The notes below the pieces were generated by a model, which searched no databases, had not been told where the DNA came from, and was given only the letters and a program-made list of their open reading frames with translations. Shown piece after piece: positions 15,249 to 24,426 of a DNA stretch of 64,000 nucleotides (positions are counted from its first letter, which is position 1; each line of letters begins with the position of its first letter). The DNA is taken from NCBI RefSeq assembly GCF_034259325.1, contig NZ_JAXIVS010000005.1, positions 434,001-498,000 on the forward strand, read 5' to 3'. Source of the stretch: Hyalangium ruber (GTDB lineage Bacteria > Myxococcota > Myxococcia > Myxococcales > Myxococcaceae). The position numbers and the translations under genes were made by a program.

Positions 15249-17909
15249 TTAGTTCGGCTCCTCGACGCAGATGTCGCGGGGGTTCAGCGCGTTGATGTGA
15301 CCCTCGGCGTAGCCCGTGAGCGACTTGGCGTACATGCCACCGTCCCAGCTGCCGTTGCTGAAGTTCACGTCGGCGTAGGGCGCCAGCACCGTGCCCCAGA
15401 AGCCGAAGCCGTTGGCGGTGATGCTGGTGGTGTCCACGAAGTTGTACAGCACCCCGTGCTCATCGACGCCGGAGAACGAGTGGCCGAAGGCGCTGAAGTG
15501 GGCCGACGCGCCGTAGATGTTCACCACCGCGAGCGAGCTGGCCGGGGCCTCGATGTAGAGCAGCGTGGCGCCCGTGAAGGAGCTGGCGTTCACCGTGAAG
15601 ACGTTCACGTTGGCGTCCGTGCCGCGCAGCATGATGCCGCCCCAGGTCTCCAGCGTCGTGGTGCCGTTGACGGCCAGGTTGGCCAGCGACGAGGACAGGC
15701 TGCGCAGCTCGTTACCGCGAGCCGCGAAGTCGATCGGGGTGCCCTGCGTGGCGGGGCCGCGCGGGAAGAGCACGGTCTGGTCGGCCGTCAGGGTGCCGCC
15801 GTACGCCGCCTCGCCCCACACCGCGCCGTTGGAGAGCGTCAGGTTGCCACCCGCCACCAGCACGTTGGCCGTGTCGGTCTCCGGCAGGCGCGAGCCCACC
15901 GCGAAGTTGTTCATGGTGATGTTGCCACCCGCGGCCACCTTGCCCTCGACGTCCGTGCCCAGGTTGTAGTCCTCGAGCAGGAACAGGTTGTAGTCGTTCA
16001 GGCGCACCTGGATGCACGGATCGGTCGGCTCGGCGCTGCAGGTCAGGTCCAGCGTGGCCGAGGCGACGTTGTTGTCCTCGCGGCACTCCAGCTCGCGGCC
16101 GGTGCCCGTGCCGTCGTCATCCGCCACCACGTACACCTGGTGCAGGCCGCCCGGGGCCGGGCTCATCTGGTACGTCACGGTGCGGCTGGTGCCGGGGGCC
16201 AGCACGTTCGACAGCGTCACCACATCCAGCAGCGTGCCGCCAGCGGCCGGGTTGCCCATGTAGAAGGCCACCTTCATGCCCGCCGAGGTCGCCGCGTCAC
16301 CCTGGTTGGTCACCCGCGCCACCAGCGTGAGGATCTCCTCGCTGGTGTTGCACTGGGCCTGCACCTCGGAGGCGATCACATCCGGCGCCGCGAAGGGGCT
16401 GGTGGTGCCGGTGCCCTGGCTGTTGGAGCGGAAGGTGTTGAGGCCCGGCACGCGCCAGTTCTCCACCGGGTGGGCGGGGATCGTCCCGTTGTCGTTGACG
16501 TTGGTCACCGAGTAGGCGTGCTGGTTCCAGATGCGGCGGGTGTTCACCCAGCCGTCCGTGCGGTCACGGAACACGCGGATGCCCGAGTTCGAGGCAGCGC
16601 CGTAGTCGTTGACGGCGATGACGATCTCCGCGCTGTCGTCGGCGTCCACGTCGACGATGACGGGGTTCTCGTACGTGGTGCCCGAGCTGTGCGCCACATC
16701 GAAGCGCACCGCGCCGGTGGCGCCGTCATAGATGCGCAGCCGGGTCTCGTCCGCGTAGACGACCTCGGCCTTGCCGTCACCCTCGAAGTCGAAGGTGGAG
16801 GAGCCCGTGCGGTTGGAGCTCTGGTCCTGCGTGGCGCGCGACCACTTCACCGTGCCGTTGGTCTCGAACACGGAGTAGTTGGTGGCGCCGGCCACGCCGA
16901 TCTCCGCCTGCCCGTCATTGTCGAAGTCGGCGATGTTCGGAGCGCCACCCACGCCGCCGCCCGGGAGGAGCCGCGTCCACAGGTGCGCGCAGTTGTCGTC
17001 CAGCAGCGACACGTTGCCGTTCCACACCACGACGATCTCGCCGTGCGAGTCGCCATCGAAGTTGCCCACGCCCGCCAGGCCGTGGCCCACCGAGTTGCTC
17101 ATGCACTTGAGCGTGCCGTTGGCGCGGTACACGGCGCGGTCGTTGACGACCTCCTGGATGCCGTCGCCGTCGATGTCCGCCGCGAACGAGATCGGCCCGG
17201 TGCCGCCGTTGACGCCGCCCATGCCGTCGGAGCCCACCCACTTCAGCGCGCCCGTGGCGGAGAAGACGTGGTTGCCGTTGAGGATCTCCACGCTGCCGTC
17301 ACCTTCCAGATCCGCGAAGGACACGCCGCCCCAGTTGTTGGCGGGGACGCTGGTGCGGAACTTGAGGGAGCCGTCGTGCTCGAAGCAGATGATGCCGTTG
17401 CCGCTCTCGGGGATGGTGCAGAGCTCGACGCGGCCATCATTGTCGATGTCGCCGGCCGCGATGCTGGAGGCGCCGCGCACGCGCTGGGCGGTGTTGGTCA
17501 CCGTCCACAGCTCGCTGCCGTCCGCGCCGCTGATGGCGCGGATGACACCGTCGGTCGTGTAGTTGGTGCTCGCGAAGGAGTTGAACACCACGTCGGGGAC
17601 ACCGTCGCCGTTCACCTCCACCACCACCGGCGTCATCATCACCTGCTTGTACTGCGGCATGACCGCGGCGCCCGCCGAGGTGGCCGGCCACTTCCACTCC
17701 AGCTCGGGCTGGAAGTTCGGAGTGAAGGGCGGCTGCACCTCGCACGCATCCGCCGAGGCGACTACGCGCGCGCGCTGATCCGCCGCCTGCGCCTCGCCCT
17801 CCACCGTGCTGCCGCACGAGGCCGTTACCAGCAGGGCCATTGCCCCCAAGCCGTGACCGAACTTCCAGTTCCGAACCGCCGCCTTCTTGCCTCGAGTCGT
17901 TGCGCTCAT
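15249..17909 (-). CDS. Surface lipoprotein with VCBS/FG-GAP repeats, CARDB and choice-of-anchor A domain
   Basis: 886 residues. The N-terminus has a signal with LVTASC, giving a lipidated Cys at about 32. Residues 80-500 hold about seven FG-GAP/VCBS units with calcium-type loops such as VNGDGVPDVV, DIDNDGRVEL, DIDGDGIQEVV, NFDGDSHGEIV, DFDNDGQAEIG and DVDADDSAEIV, suggesting a beta-propeller. Residues 515-630 match CARDB (DVIASEVQAQC, then a beta sandwich). The C-terminal 240 residues match the choice-of-anchor A domain (LNDYNLFLLEDYNLGTDVEG, GGNITMNNF). An outer-surface role such as adhesion or matrix binding is inferred. ATG 17909 has AGGGGAGCTC upstream. A strong terminator follows. Confidence 0.88.
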   Translation of the reverse strand: MSATTRGKKAAVRNWKFGHGLGAMALLVTASCGSTVEGEAQAADQRARVVASADACEVQPPFTPNFQPELEWKWPATSAGAAVMPQYKQVMMTPVVVEVNGDGVPDVVFNSFASTNYTTDGVIRAISGADGSELWTVTNTAQRVRGASSIAAGDIDNDGRVELCTIPESGNGIICFEHDGSLKFRTSVPANNWGGVSFADLEGDGSVEILNGNHVFSATGALKWVGSDGMGGVNGGTGPISFAADIDGDGIQEVVNDRAVYRANGTLKCMSNSVGHGLAGVGNFDGDSHGEIVVVWNGNVSLLDDNCAHLWTRLLPGGGVGGAPNIADFDNDGQAEIGVAGATNYSVFETNGTVKWSRATQDQSSNRTGSSTFDFEGDGKAEVVYADETRLRIYDGATGAVRFDVAHSSGTTYENPVIVDVDADDSAEIVIAVNDYGAASNSGIRVFRDRTDGWVNTRRIWNQHAYSVTNVNDNGTIPAHPVENWRVPGLNTFRSNSQGTGTTSPFAAPDVIASEVQAQCNTSEEILTLVARVTNQGDAATSAGMKVAFYMGNPAAGGTLLDVVTLSNVLAPGTSRTVTYQMSPAPGGLHQVYVVADDDGTGTGRELECREDNNVASATLDLTCSAEPTDPCIQVRLNDYNLFLLEDYNLGTDVEGKVAAGGNITMNNFAVGSRLPETDTANVLVAGGNLTLSNGAVWGEAAYGGTLTADQTVLFPRGPATQGTPIDFAARGNELRSLSSSLANLAVNGTTTLETWGGIMLRGTDANVNVFTVNASSFTGATLLYIEAPASSLAVVNIYGASAHFSAFGHSFSGVDEHGVLYNFVDTTSITANGFGFWGTVLAPYADVNFSNGSWDGGMYAKSLTGYAEGHINALNPRDICVEEPN

Positions 17910-18044
17910 GAGCTCCCCTGCCAGGCAGGCACCACTGAATTGCGGGACACCAGCTTGCTACCTTCAAGTTGGATTTTTACCGCAAGACCGGATTCTCTGG
18001 CAAGCAGGAAATCGCTCAAGGCAGGATTTTTATGTCCCACCTGG

Positions 18045-18064
18045 AAAAAGACAGCAAATCTGTC
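18045..18064 (-). terminator. Intrinsic terminator downstream of lpd
   Basis: Read on the minus strand, GACAG-ATTTG-CTGTC is followed by TTTTT. It is about 96 bases beyond the lpd stop. Two further stems lie between (GAGAGGG/CCCTCTC at 18117-18135 and CAATGCCT/AGGCATTG at 18072-18099). The AT-rich stretch 17930-18044 after it probably holds the promoter of the surface lipoprotein, but no convincing -35/-10 pair was identified. Confidence 0.65.
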
Positions 18065-18159
18065 GGGATTTCAATGCCTTGGAGCCCTCGGAGGCATTGC
18101 ACCTCCGGGCCCCGGGGAGAGGGTCAGCCCCTCTCAACCCGGGGAGAACCGCGCGAAGC

Positions 18160-19557
18160 CTAGATGTGGATCGGGTGACCCAGCGTGGCCTCAGCGCCTT
18201 CCTTCATGATCTCGGAGAGCGTCGGGTGCGCGTGCATCGTGTGCGCGAGCTCCTCGGTGGTGATCTCCAGCCGCAGCGCGACGCAGGCCTCGGCGAGCAG
18301 CTCCGTGGCGTGCGGGCCCACGAGGTGAACGCCCAGCACCTCGTCGTACTTCTTGTCGGAGACGACCTTGATCATCCCGTGGCCCTCGTTGGAGATGGAG
18401 GCCTTGGTGACGGCGCTGAAGGGGAAGATGGCCGCCTTCACGTCGTAGCCGCGCTCCTTGGCCTTCTTCTCCGTGAGGCCCACCGAGGCCACCTCGGGGT
18501 AGCAGTACGTGGCCGAGGGAACCAGGTCGTAGTTGATGGGCTGCGGGTTCTTGCCGGCGATGTGCTCCACCGCGAGCACGCACTCGGCGCTGGCCACGTG
18601 CGCCAGCATCGCCGTCGGAATCACGTCGCCGATGGCGTAGACGTTGGGCTCCGAGGTGCGCATCATCGAGTCGACCTTGATGTAGCCACGGTCGGTCTGG
18701 ATGCTGGTCTGCTTCAGGCCGATGTCCTCGGTGACGGGCGCGCGGCCCACCGCCGACAGCAGCAGCTCGGCCTCGAGCGTCTTGGTCTCGTTGCCCACCG
18801 CCATGGTGACCTTCACGCCGGAGGCGGTGTGCTCGACCTTCTCCACCTTCGTGCCGGTGAACACGTCGATCTTCCGCTTCTTGAAGTACCGCTCCAGCTC
18901 CTTCGAGGCGTCGATGTCCTCGATGGGCAGCAGGTTGGGCATGTACTCGACGATGGACGTCTGGCTACCCACGTGGTTGAACACGGAGGCGAACTCGCAG
19001 CCCACGGCACCAGCACCCAGGACGATGATGCTCTTGGGGATGCGATCGATCATCAGGATGGAGTCGCTGTTGAGCACCCGCTTGTGGTCCACCTGGACGT
19101 TGGGCAGCGACTTGGGCACCGAGCCGGTGGCGATGATGATGTTCTTGGTCTCGAGGGTCTGCTTCGAGCCATCCTCGGCGGTCACCTCGACCTTGCCCTT
19201 GCCGGAGATGCGGCCATGGCCCTTGACCACCGTGATCTTGTTCTTCTTCATCAAGAAGTCGATGCCATTGGCACCCTTGGTGACCACCTTCTCCTTGTGC
19301 TTCTGGGCGTTGGCCCAGTTGATGGTCGGGCTGGCCACGTCGATGCCGAAGTCCGAGGCCTCGCGGATGTGGTGGAACAGCTCCGCGGTCCACAGCAGGG
19401 ACTTGGTAGGGATGCAGCCGCGATGGAGACAGGTGCCACCCAGGCGCTTGTCCTTCTCGATGATGGCCGTCTTCAGGCCCAGCTGGGCCGCTCGGATGGC
19501 TCCCACGTAGCCACCAGGACCGGAACCGATGATCACCACGTCGAACGACTCAGCCAC
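18160..19557 (-). CDS. lpd: Dihydrolipoamide dehydrogenase (E3)
   Basis: Re-oxidises dihydrolipoyl groups of 2-oxoacid dehydrogenases and the glycine cleavage system with NAD. 465 residues from GTG 19557, chosen because GGAGG stands 6 bases upstream and the FAD motif GSGPGG then lies at residue 11; an upstream ATG at 19620 would add a non-homologous 21 residues. The redox disulfide is C43-LHRG-C48 in GGTCLHRGCIPTKS. A second Rossmann motif (GAGAVGCEF) binds NAD, and the active-site His lies in HAHPTLSE near the end. It stands apart from the E2/lipA operon, is divergent from 19632, and has its own terminator. Confidence 0.96.
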   Translation of the reverse strand: MAESFDVVIIGSGPGGYVGAIRAAQLGLKTAIIEKDKRLGGTCLHRGCIPTKSLLWTAELFHHIREASDFGIDVASPTINWANAQKHKEKVVTKGANGIDFLMKKNKITVVKGHGRISGKGKVEVTAEDGSKQTLETKNIIIATGSVPKSLPNVQVDHKRVLNSDSILMIDRIPKSIIVLGAGAVGCEFASVFNHVGSQTSIVEYMPNLLPIEDIDASKELERYFKKRKIDVFTGTKVEKVEHTASGVKVTMAVGNETKTLEAELLLSAVGRAPVTEDIGLKQTSIQTDRGYIKVDSMMRTSEPNVYAIGDVIPTAMLAHVASAECVLAVEHIAGKNPQPINYDLVPSATYCYPEVASVGLTEKKAKERGYDVKAAIFPFSAVTKASISNEGHGMIKVVSDKKYDEVLGVHLVGPHATELLAEACVALRLEITTEELAHTMHAHPTLSEIMKEGAEATLGHPIHI

Positions 19558-19583
19558 GCTCGCCTCCGTTACAGGTAGAACTC

Positions 19584-19604
19584 GCGGGGGCTGATAACCC
19601 CCGC
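19584..19604. repeat. 7-bp perfect inverted repeat between divergent genes
   Basis: GCGGGGG at 19584-19590 and CCCCCGC at 19598-19604 with a 7-base loop. It is 26 bases upstream of the lpd start and 27 upstream of the 19632 start, almost exactly central, so it would be in both 5' leaders or act as a shared operator. Confidence 0.5.
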
Positions 19605-19631
19605 TCACGGTGGGAATCAAGGAGTTTGCAT

Positions 19632-20744
19632 TTGCGCCGCTTTCCGATCCGAACCCTTCTGCTGATGGCCCTGGCCCTTATCGTCTTCGGACGCCTGTGG
19701 TGGACCACCCACAAGGACGAGAAGCCAGAGGCGGGCCAGCCCCCCGCCGCCGCCTCGGGAATGGCCGTGGACGTGGCGCCCTCGCCCGCCTGCAACAGCC
19801 TCGAGCGAGCGCTGGAGGCGGTGGTGCGCAAGACGGAGGACCCCACGGTGCTGGCCGAGGCCCGGAAGAAGGTGGAGGCCTGCGCGCGGCCTCCCGCCCG
19901 AGCGTGTGAGTTGGGCGGGGCCTTGGATGTCCGCATGCCGCTGACGGAGAAGCCCTCGGCGGGCCGGGAGCTGCTGGGGGCGCTGTGCCAGCGCTGCCCC
20001 GCCGAGGCGAACACGTGCGCTGGAGTCGTCACCCGCGCGCTGCACGGCGGCCTCATCGGGCGGCAGGTAAGCCCCGAGGAGCTGCGCTGGAACCTGGAGA
20101 ACGCCGGGCCCGGGACGGCCTCGGCCTGTGAGGCGCTGGCCAGCACCGCGCTCGCCCCGGCGGCGGTGACGGGTGGGGACTTGAAGCCCACGTATCCTCC
20201 CCTGCTCAGCATGCTCGCGCCCGTGTGCGCGAAAGCCGGGCACCTGCCCACCGCCCTGGTGAACGCCGCGGTGATACAGCGTGGCGCCCAGGCCGGTGAC
20301 TTGTCCGGACTGGTGATCGCGGGCCCCGCCTACATCGCTCCCTCGGAGATAACGGGCGCGGAGAACGCTCGCCAGGCGTTCGATGGGAGCGACCGGAAGG
20401 GTGTGGAGCTGAGTCAGGCGAGCACGCCGCGCTGGGAGGCGGATGGAGCGCTGCGCGCGCAGTTCAAGCCGCCGCTCAAGCAGCTCACCGCCCTGCGCAT
20501 CAGCGCCAAGGGGGCTGGCACGCTGCGCGCCATCGTCCGCGCTCCGGCGGGCATGGGCCTGCGGGACGACGAGCGCGGCACCTCCTTCGTGAACCCCACG
20601 GTGTGCCAGTTCCAGGGCACGGGCCAGTGGGAGCTGTGTACGCTGCCGCTGCCGCTGCTGGAGGTGGAGGCGCTCAGCATCTTCCCCTCGGACCCGAAGA
20701 TCACCGTGCTCGAGGTGGACGTGCAGGGCACGCGCACGCCCTGA
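19632..20744 (+). CDS. Hypothetical membrane-anchored protein
   Basis: About 370 residues, not recognised. A basic N-terminus is followed by one membrane segment (IRTLLLMALALIVFGRLWW) with no lipobox, so it is likely a type II anchor with the bulk in the periplasm. The middle has many Cys (in CNSLERA, CARPPARACEL, CQRCPAEANTC, CEALAS), suggesting disulfides in a helical region. The last 140 residues read as a beta sandwich with alternating hydrophobics, resembling a discoidin-like module (NARQAFDGSD). TTG 19632 is preferred to TTG 19626 because AAGGAG is then 7 bases away. It is 24 bases before the next gene and probably co-transcribed. Confidence 0.65.
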   Translation: MRRFPIRTLLLMALALIVFGRLWWTTHKDEKPEAGQPPAAASGMAVDVAPSPACNSLERALEAVVRKTEDPTVLAEARKKVEACARPPARACELGGALDVRMPLTEKPSAGRELLGALCQRCPAEANTCAGVVTRALHGGLIGRQVSPEELRWNLENAGPGTASACEALASTALAPAAVTGGDLKPTYPPLLSMLAPVCAKAGHLPTALVNAAVIQRGAQAGDLSGLVIAGPAYIAPSEITGAENARQAFDGSDRKGVELSQASTPRWEADGALRAQFKPPLKQLTALRISAKGAGTLRAIVRAPAGMGLRDDERGTSFVNPTVCQFQGTGQWELCTLPLPLLEVEALSIFPSDPKITVLEVDVQGTRTP

Positions 20745-20768
20745 GGCTTCGGGGGTAGACTCCTCTCG

Positions 20769-22904
20769 ATGGTATCGAGCGACCAGGTCCGCCCCGCCCC
20801 TCCGTCCCTTCCCATGGAGGCGGACCCGAGCGGGTTCACCGAGCGCGCTCCGGACCTCGCCTCGCTGCTGCCGGACACGGCCCTCTCCCTGGCGCTGTCG
20901 CGGGGAGACGCGCTCGCCGTACACGCCGCCCTCTCCGCTCGCTTCGAACGTGAGCCGAAGGGCCCCGCGCGGGACACGCTCCAGCGGCTGCTCGCCCGAC
21001 CCGAGCTCTTCGCCGTGTCCGAGCGCCCTCCCCGACTGGGCGGCGCGCTGGGCACGGGGTTCGCGTTCGTCGGTCTCCCTCCCGTGGAGAAGCAGGAGGC
21101 GCCCTTCGTCGCCACCCGCGCCCTGCGCATCCTCGGAGTGCCCATCTGGCCGCTCAGCCAGCACCTCGTCCGCCGGGGACGGGACGGGCAGTTCGAGGTC
21201 CTCGGCCGCGTTCCTTCGAGCCTCGGCCTCGCGCGTGGGGTGGCCGTACTGGCCACGGTGGGCCTGGTCACCACGGGGCTCGTCGTCGGGCTGCTTCCGG
21301 CCGCCCTCCACGAGGTGAGCCTCGCCAACGGCCTCTCCCGGCCCGTGCAGGTGAGTCTGAACGGCCGGCCCATCACGCTGGAGCCCGGCGTCGTGATGAA
21401 GGAGCGGATCTTCAGCCTGGAGGCCACGCACCAGCTCGAAGCCCGGTGGCCGGGTGAGCCCAAGCCCTTCGAGACGCGCTCCATCCAGAGCGGCACGCGC
21501 GCCGTCTACAATGTCCTGGGCGCGGCCCCCCTGCAGGTGGATGACGCGAGTGACTCGGCCGCGCCCCGGCGGCTGCCAGGGACCATCGCGAGCCTCGCGC
21601 CCCATGAGGAGCTGGTCGCGGATCGCGGCGGCTGGGAGCTTCTGGTGCGCGAGTACGCCGAGGCGGGGAACTGGCAGCAAGCCGCGGAGCTCGCCCAGGA
21701 CGTGGCCATCGCCGACCCCACCGCGCTTCGCGCCCGGGAGGAGGCGCTGCGCTGGTCCCTTCCGTACGGATGGGATCGCGCGGAGACGTTCACCCAGGAG
21801 CTCACCGAGCGCTACCCCGACGACCTCACCGTCCACCACCTCGCCCAGGATGTCGCCTTCGCCCTGGGCCATGAGGAGACTTCGCGCGAGCACTACGCCC
21901 AGTGGGCCGCCCAGGCTCCCGACTCCCTGTTCCGCGCCCTCCTCCATGTCCGAAGCCGTCCGCCCAAGGAGCACATGGAGGCCTACTGGGTGCTGCGAAA
22001 CCGCTTCACCGAGTCCCCCGAGCCTCAGCGCGCGCTGGCCCGCCTCCACCTCGACGACGGCGATGCGGAGCACGCCCTGGAGCTGCTCGACTTCGCGCAG
22101 GCCAAGGCGCCCGAGTCCTCCCTGGAGGATCTCGAGTTTCGCGTGCGCACCCTGGTCTCCCTCAATCGCATGCGGGATGCCTCCAACGCCGTGCGCCAGT
22201 ACGCGAGCGAACCTCGCAACCGCACCTGGGAGCTCGCTGTGCTCGCGGGCCGGCTCGATCGCCTGACGGGGCCGACCCGCTCCCAGTACGTCACGCGCGA
22301 TCTGATCCCTCCTCAGGTCGCGCGCTCGCACGAGCACATGCTGGTCTTCAGCCTCCTCACCGGCGAGAGCACCGTGAAGGATGAGGAGCTCAAGGCCGTC
22401 GCCGATCCCGAGCTCCGCGAGGCCCTGGAGATCACGCGCGCGCTGCTCACCGACCTGGAGAAGGCCACGACGCGGGCCCGAGACACCTCGGATGCTGTGC
22501 TTCACCGCCTCCCCTTGGAAGCCGCCACGGTGCTCGCCCTGGAGTTCGCCCATACCGGAGACACCCGGAGCGCCCGGCGCGTCTACAGGTCCCACCTCGC
22601 CCTGTGGCTCGCCCGCGATCCGCTGGAGACCTATGTCCTCACCGGGGTGCGCAAGCCTCGCTTCGCGCTGCTGCCCCCGACGCTGGTCGCCGCCGCACAC
22701 CTCATCCGCGCCCACGAACTCGAGGACGAGAAGAGCCAGGGGGCGGAGCAAGCCCTGGCCGGGAAGAAGGACCTCCTCGGAGGCTTTGCCCGCCGTGCGC
22801 TCGACCCGGGCTACAAGGAATACGTCCCCCGCCGGCTTCCCCTGAACTGGAGGCGGTGGCACGAAAGGCAGATCACGATCATCAAGGGCCCCCCACCACC
22901 GTAG
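20769..22904 (+). CDS. Hypothetical membrane protein with TPR-like C-terminal region
   Basis: 711 residues. The N-terminal 155 residues are soluble and unassigned. One membrane segment lies at about 158-182 (VAVLATVGLVTTGLVVGLLP). About 90 residues of beta-rich sequence with NGLSRPVQVSLNGRPITLEP follow, like a PEGA-type or carboxypeptidase-regulatory fold. Residues 280-660 are helical and spaced like tetratricopeptide repeats (AGNWQQAAELAQDVAIADP; DGDAEHALELLDFAQAKAP). A scaffolding or assembly role at the envelope is inferred from architecture. Its end overlaps the convergent sensor kinase by 23 bases. Confidence 0.7.
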   Translation: MVSSDQVRPAPPSLPMEADPSGFTERAPDLASLLPDTALSLALSRGDALAVHAALSARFEREPKGPARDTLQRLLARPELFAVSERPPRLGGALGTGFAFVGLPPVEKQEAPFVATRALRILGVPIWPLSQHLVRRGRDGQFEVLGRVPSSLGLARGVAVLATVGLVTTGLVVGLLPAALHEVSLANGLSRPVQVSLNGRPITLEPGVVMKERIFSLEATHQLEARWPGEPKPFETRSIQSGTRAVYNVLGAAPLQVDDASDSAAPRRLPGTIASLAPHEELVADRGGWELLVREYAEAGNWQQAAELAQDVAIADPTALRAREEALRWSLPYGWDRAETFTQELTERYPDDLTVHHLAQDVAFALGHEETSREHYAQWAAQAPDSLFRALLHVRSRPPKEHMEAYWVLRNRFTESPEPQRALARLHLDDGDAEHALELLDFAQAKAPESSLEDLEFRVRTLVSLNRMRDASNAVRQYASEPRNRTWELAVLAGRLDRLTGPTRSQYVTRDLIPPQVARSHEHMLVFSLLTGESTVKDEELKAVADPELREALEITRALLTDLEKATTRARDTSDAVLHRLPLEAATVLALEFAHTGDTRSARRVYRSHLALWLARDPLETYVLTGVRKPRFALLPPTLVAAAHLIRAHELEDEKSQGAEQALAGKKDLLGGFARRALDPGYKEYVPRRLPLNWRRWHERQITIIKGPPPP

Positions 22905-24426
22905 GCGTGGCGCGCGGGGCCAGCGCCTCCAGCAGGCGCCCCAGGTGGTCCAGGTCGAGCGGCTTCTCGACGTGCGGGTTGGACACCGTGCCCAGGAAGG
23001 TCCGCGTCTCCTCCGTGAAGGCGCCCCCGGTCATGAAGATGACGCGCCGGGCCTGCTCCGGGTTGACCCGCTCCAGCGCCACATGGAACTGGGAGCCGCT
23101 CATCTCCGGCATCATCAAGTCACAGAGGATCGCATCGAAGGTCCGGCCGGTGGAGATGAGCGCCAGCGCGTCCGGCGCGCGCACGAACACGGTGACATCG
23201 TGCTGCCGGCCCAGATAGCGCTGCAGGGCCCGCCCCACGGGCACCTCATCGTCGATGATCAGCACCCGCAGCCCCTGGGCGAGCTGCTCTGGAGACTTCT
23301 CGCGAGCCTTGGGCACGGGGGCCGGAGCCGCGTGCAGGCGGACCCAGAACGTGGTGCCCTGCCCCGGCTCGCTCTTCAGGCCCATGCTCCCCCCCACCTC
23401 GGAGATCAGCCGCCGGCAGATGAACAGGCCCAGGCCCGTCCCCACGCCGGCGGGCCGGGTGGTGAAGAACGGCTCGAAGATGCGCTCCTGCAGCTCGGGG
23501 GGGATCCCCGGCCCCGTGTCCCGGACCTCCACGACGACGGTGTCGCTCCCCTCGGCACGCGTCGACACCCGGATCTCGTGCCCGCGCAGGCCACCATCCT
23601 GAAGGGACTGCGCCGCGTTGAGGATGAGGTTGAGGAAGACCTGCCCCAGCCGGGCCTCGCTGCCCTGGACGCGGGGGATCTCCCCGAAGTCCTTGACGAC
23701 GCGGGCGCGGTGGATGACGTGGTTCCACGCCATGCGCAGCGACGAGTCGAGCACCCGGTGCAGATCCGTCGGGCCGGACTGCTGCACCTCCGGGCGCGAG
23801 AAGACCTTGATGTCGCGGATGGTGTCCCGAACGCGCTCGGCGCACTCGATCGCCTCCCGGAGCGGCTGCGTCCCCTCGACGGAGATGTCCTGTCGCTGGA
23901 GGGAGCCCAGCGAGACCTCCAGGTTCATGATCAACGAGGCCAGCGGGTTGTTGATCTCGTGAGCCACGCTGGCGGCCAGGATGCCCAGCGAGGAGAGCCG
24001 ATCCGACAGCAGCAGGTGCTCCTGGAGCCTCCGGCGCTCGGCGCGCTCCTGGGCCTCGCGGATCTCCCGTGCCACCGCGGGCGCCAGCCGCCCCAGTCGA
24101 TCCTTGAGCACGAAGTCGTGGACCCCCGCCCGCATCGCCGCCACCGCCACGTCCTCGCCGATCTTCCCCGACACGATGATGAAGGGCACATCCAGCCCCC
24201 GCTTCTTCACCTGGGCGAAGGCCGCCAGGCCATCGAAGCGCGGCAGCGCGTAGTCGGTGATGATGACGTTCCACCCGCCCTCGTCGAGCGCGGCCTCGAG
24301 CCCCTCGGGGGTCTCCACCAGGGTGTGGCTCACCTCATAGCCGCCACGACGCAGCTCGAGCAGCACCAGCTCGGCGTCATTCTCCGAGTCCTCGATGAGC
24401 AGCAGTCGCAACGGCAGCAGGGTCAT
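22882..24426 (-). CDS. REC-HisKA-HATPase-REC hybrid histidine kinase
   Basis: 514 residues, no membrane segment. REC1 (5-125) has the phospho-acceptor Asp58 in IITDYALP. A dimerisation helix carries His156 in ASVAHEINNPLASL. An HATPase domain at about 210-370 has NLILNAAQ, DTGPGIPPE and GTGLGL. REC2 (385-505) has Asp in ILCDLMMPEMSG. The receiver-first, receiver-last layout suggests an intermediate in a phosphorelay. It is a close paralogue of the gene at 26126-27655. ATG 24426 overlaps the PAS kinase stop by 4 bases, so the two are co-translated. Confidence 0.93.
   Translation of the reverse strand: MTLLPLRLLLIEDSENDAELVLLELRRGGYEVSHTLVETPEGLEAALDEGGWNVIITDYALPRFDGLAAFAQVKKRGLDVPFIIVSGKIGEDVAVAAMRAGVHDFVLKDRLGRLAPAVAREIREAQERAERRRLQEHLLLSDRLSSLGILAASVAHEINNPLASLIMNLEVSLGSLQRQDISVEGTQPLREAIECAERVRDTIRDIKVFSRPEVQQSGPTDLHRVLDSSLRMAWNHVIHRARVVKDFGEIPRVQGSEARLGQVFLNLILNAAQSLQDGGLRGHEIRVSTRAEGSDTVVVEVRDTGPGIPPELQERIFEPFFTTRPAGVGTGLGLFICRRLISEVGGSMGLKSEPGQGTTFWVRLHAAPAPVPKAREKSPEQLAQGLRVLIIDDEVPVGRALQRYLGRQHDVTVFVRAPDALALISTGRTFDAILCDLMMPEMSGSQFHVALERVNPEQARRVIFMTGGAFTEETRTFLGTVSNPHVEKPLDLDHLGRLLEALAPRATPTVVGGP

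Noticed and set aside
17925-17960. Sigma-54-like GGCAC/TTGC pair before the surface lipoprotein
   Set aside because: The spacing between GG and GC is 12 rather than the required 10 and it lies on the wrong strand.
15297-18209. 970-codon open frame on the plus strand
   Set aside because: It is the antisense of the surface lipoprotein; composition is Arg/His/Leu rich as expected from high GC, with no domain.
19617-22862. 1081-codon open frame on the minus strand
   Set aside because: Antisense shadow of the two plus-strand genes, which have ribosome sites, a membrane helix and TPR spacing.
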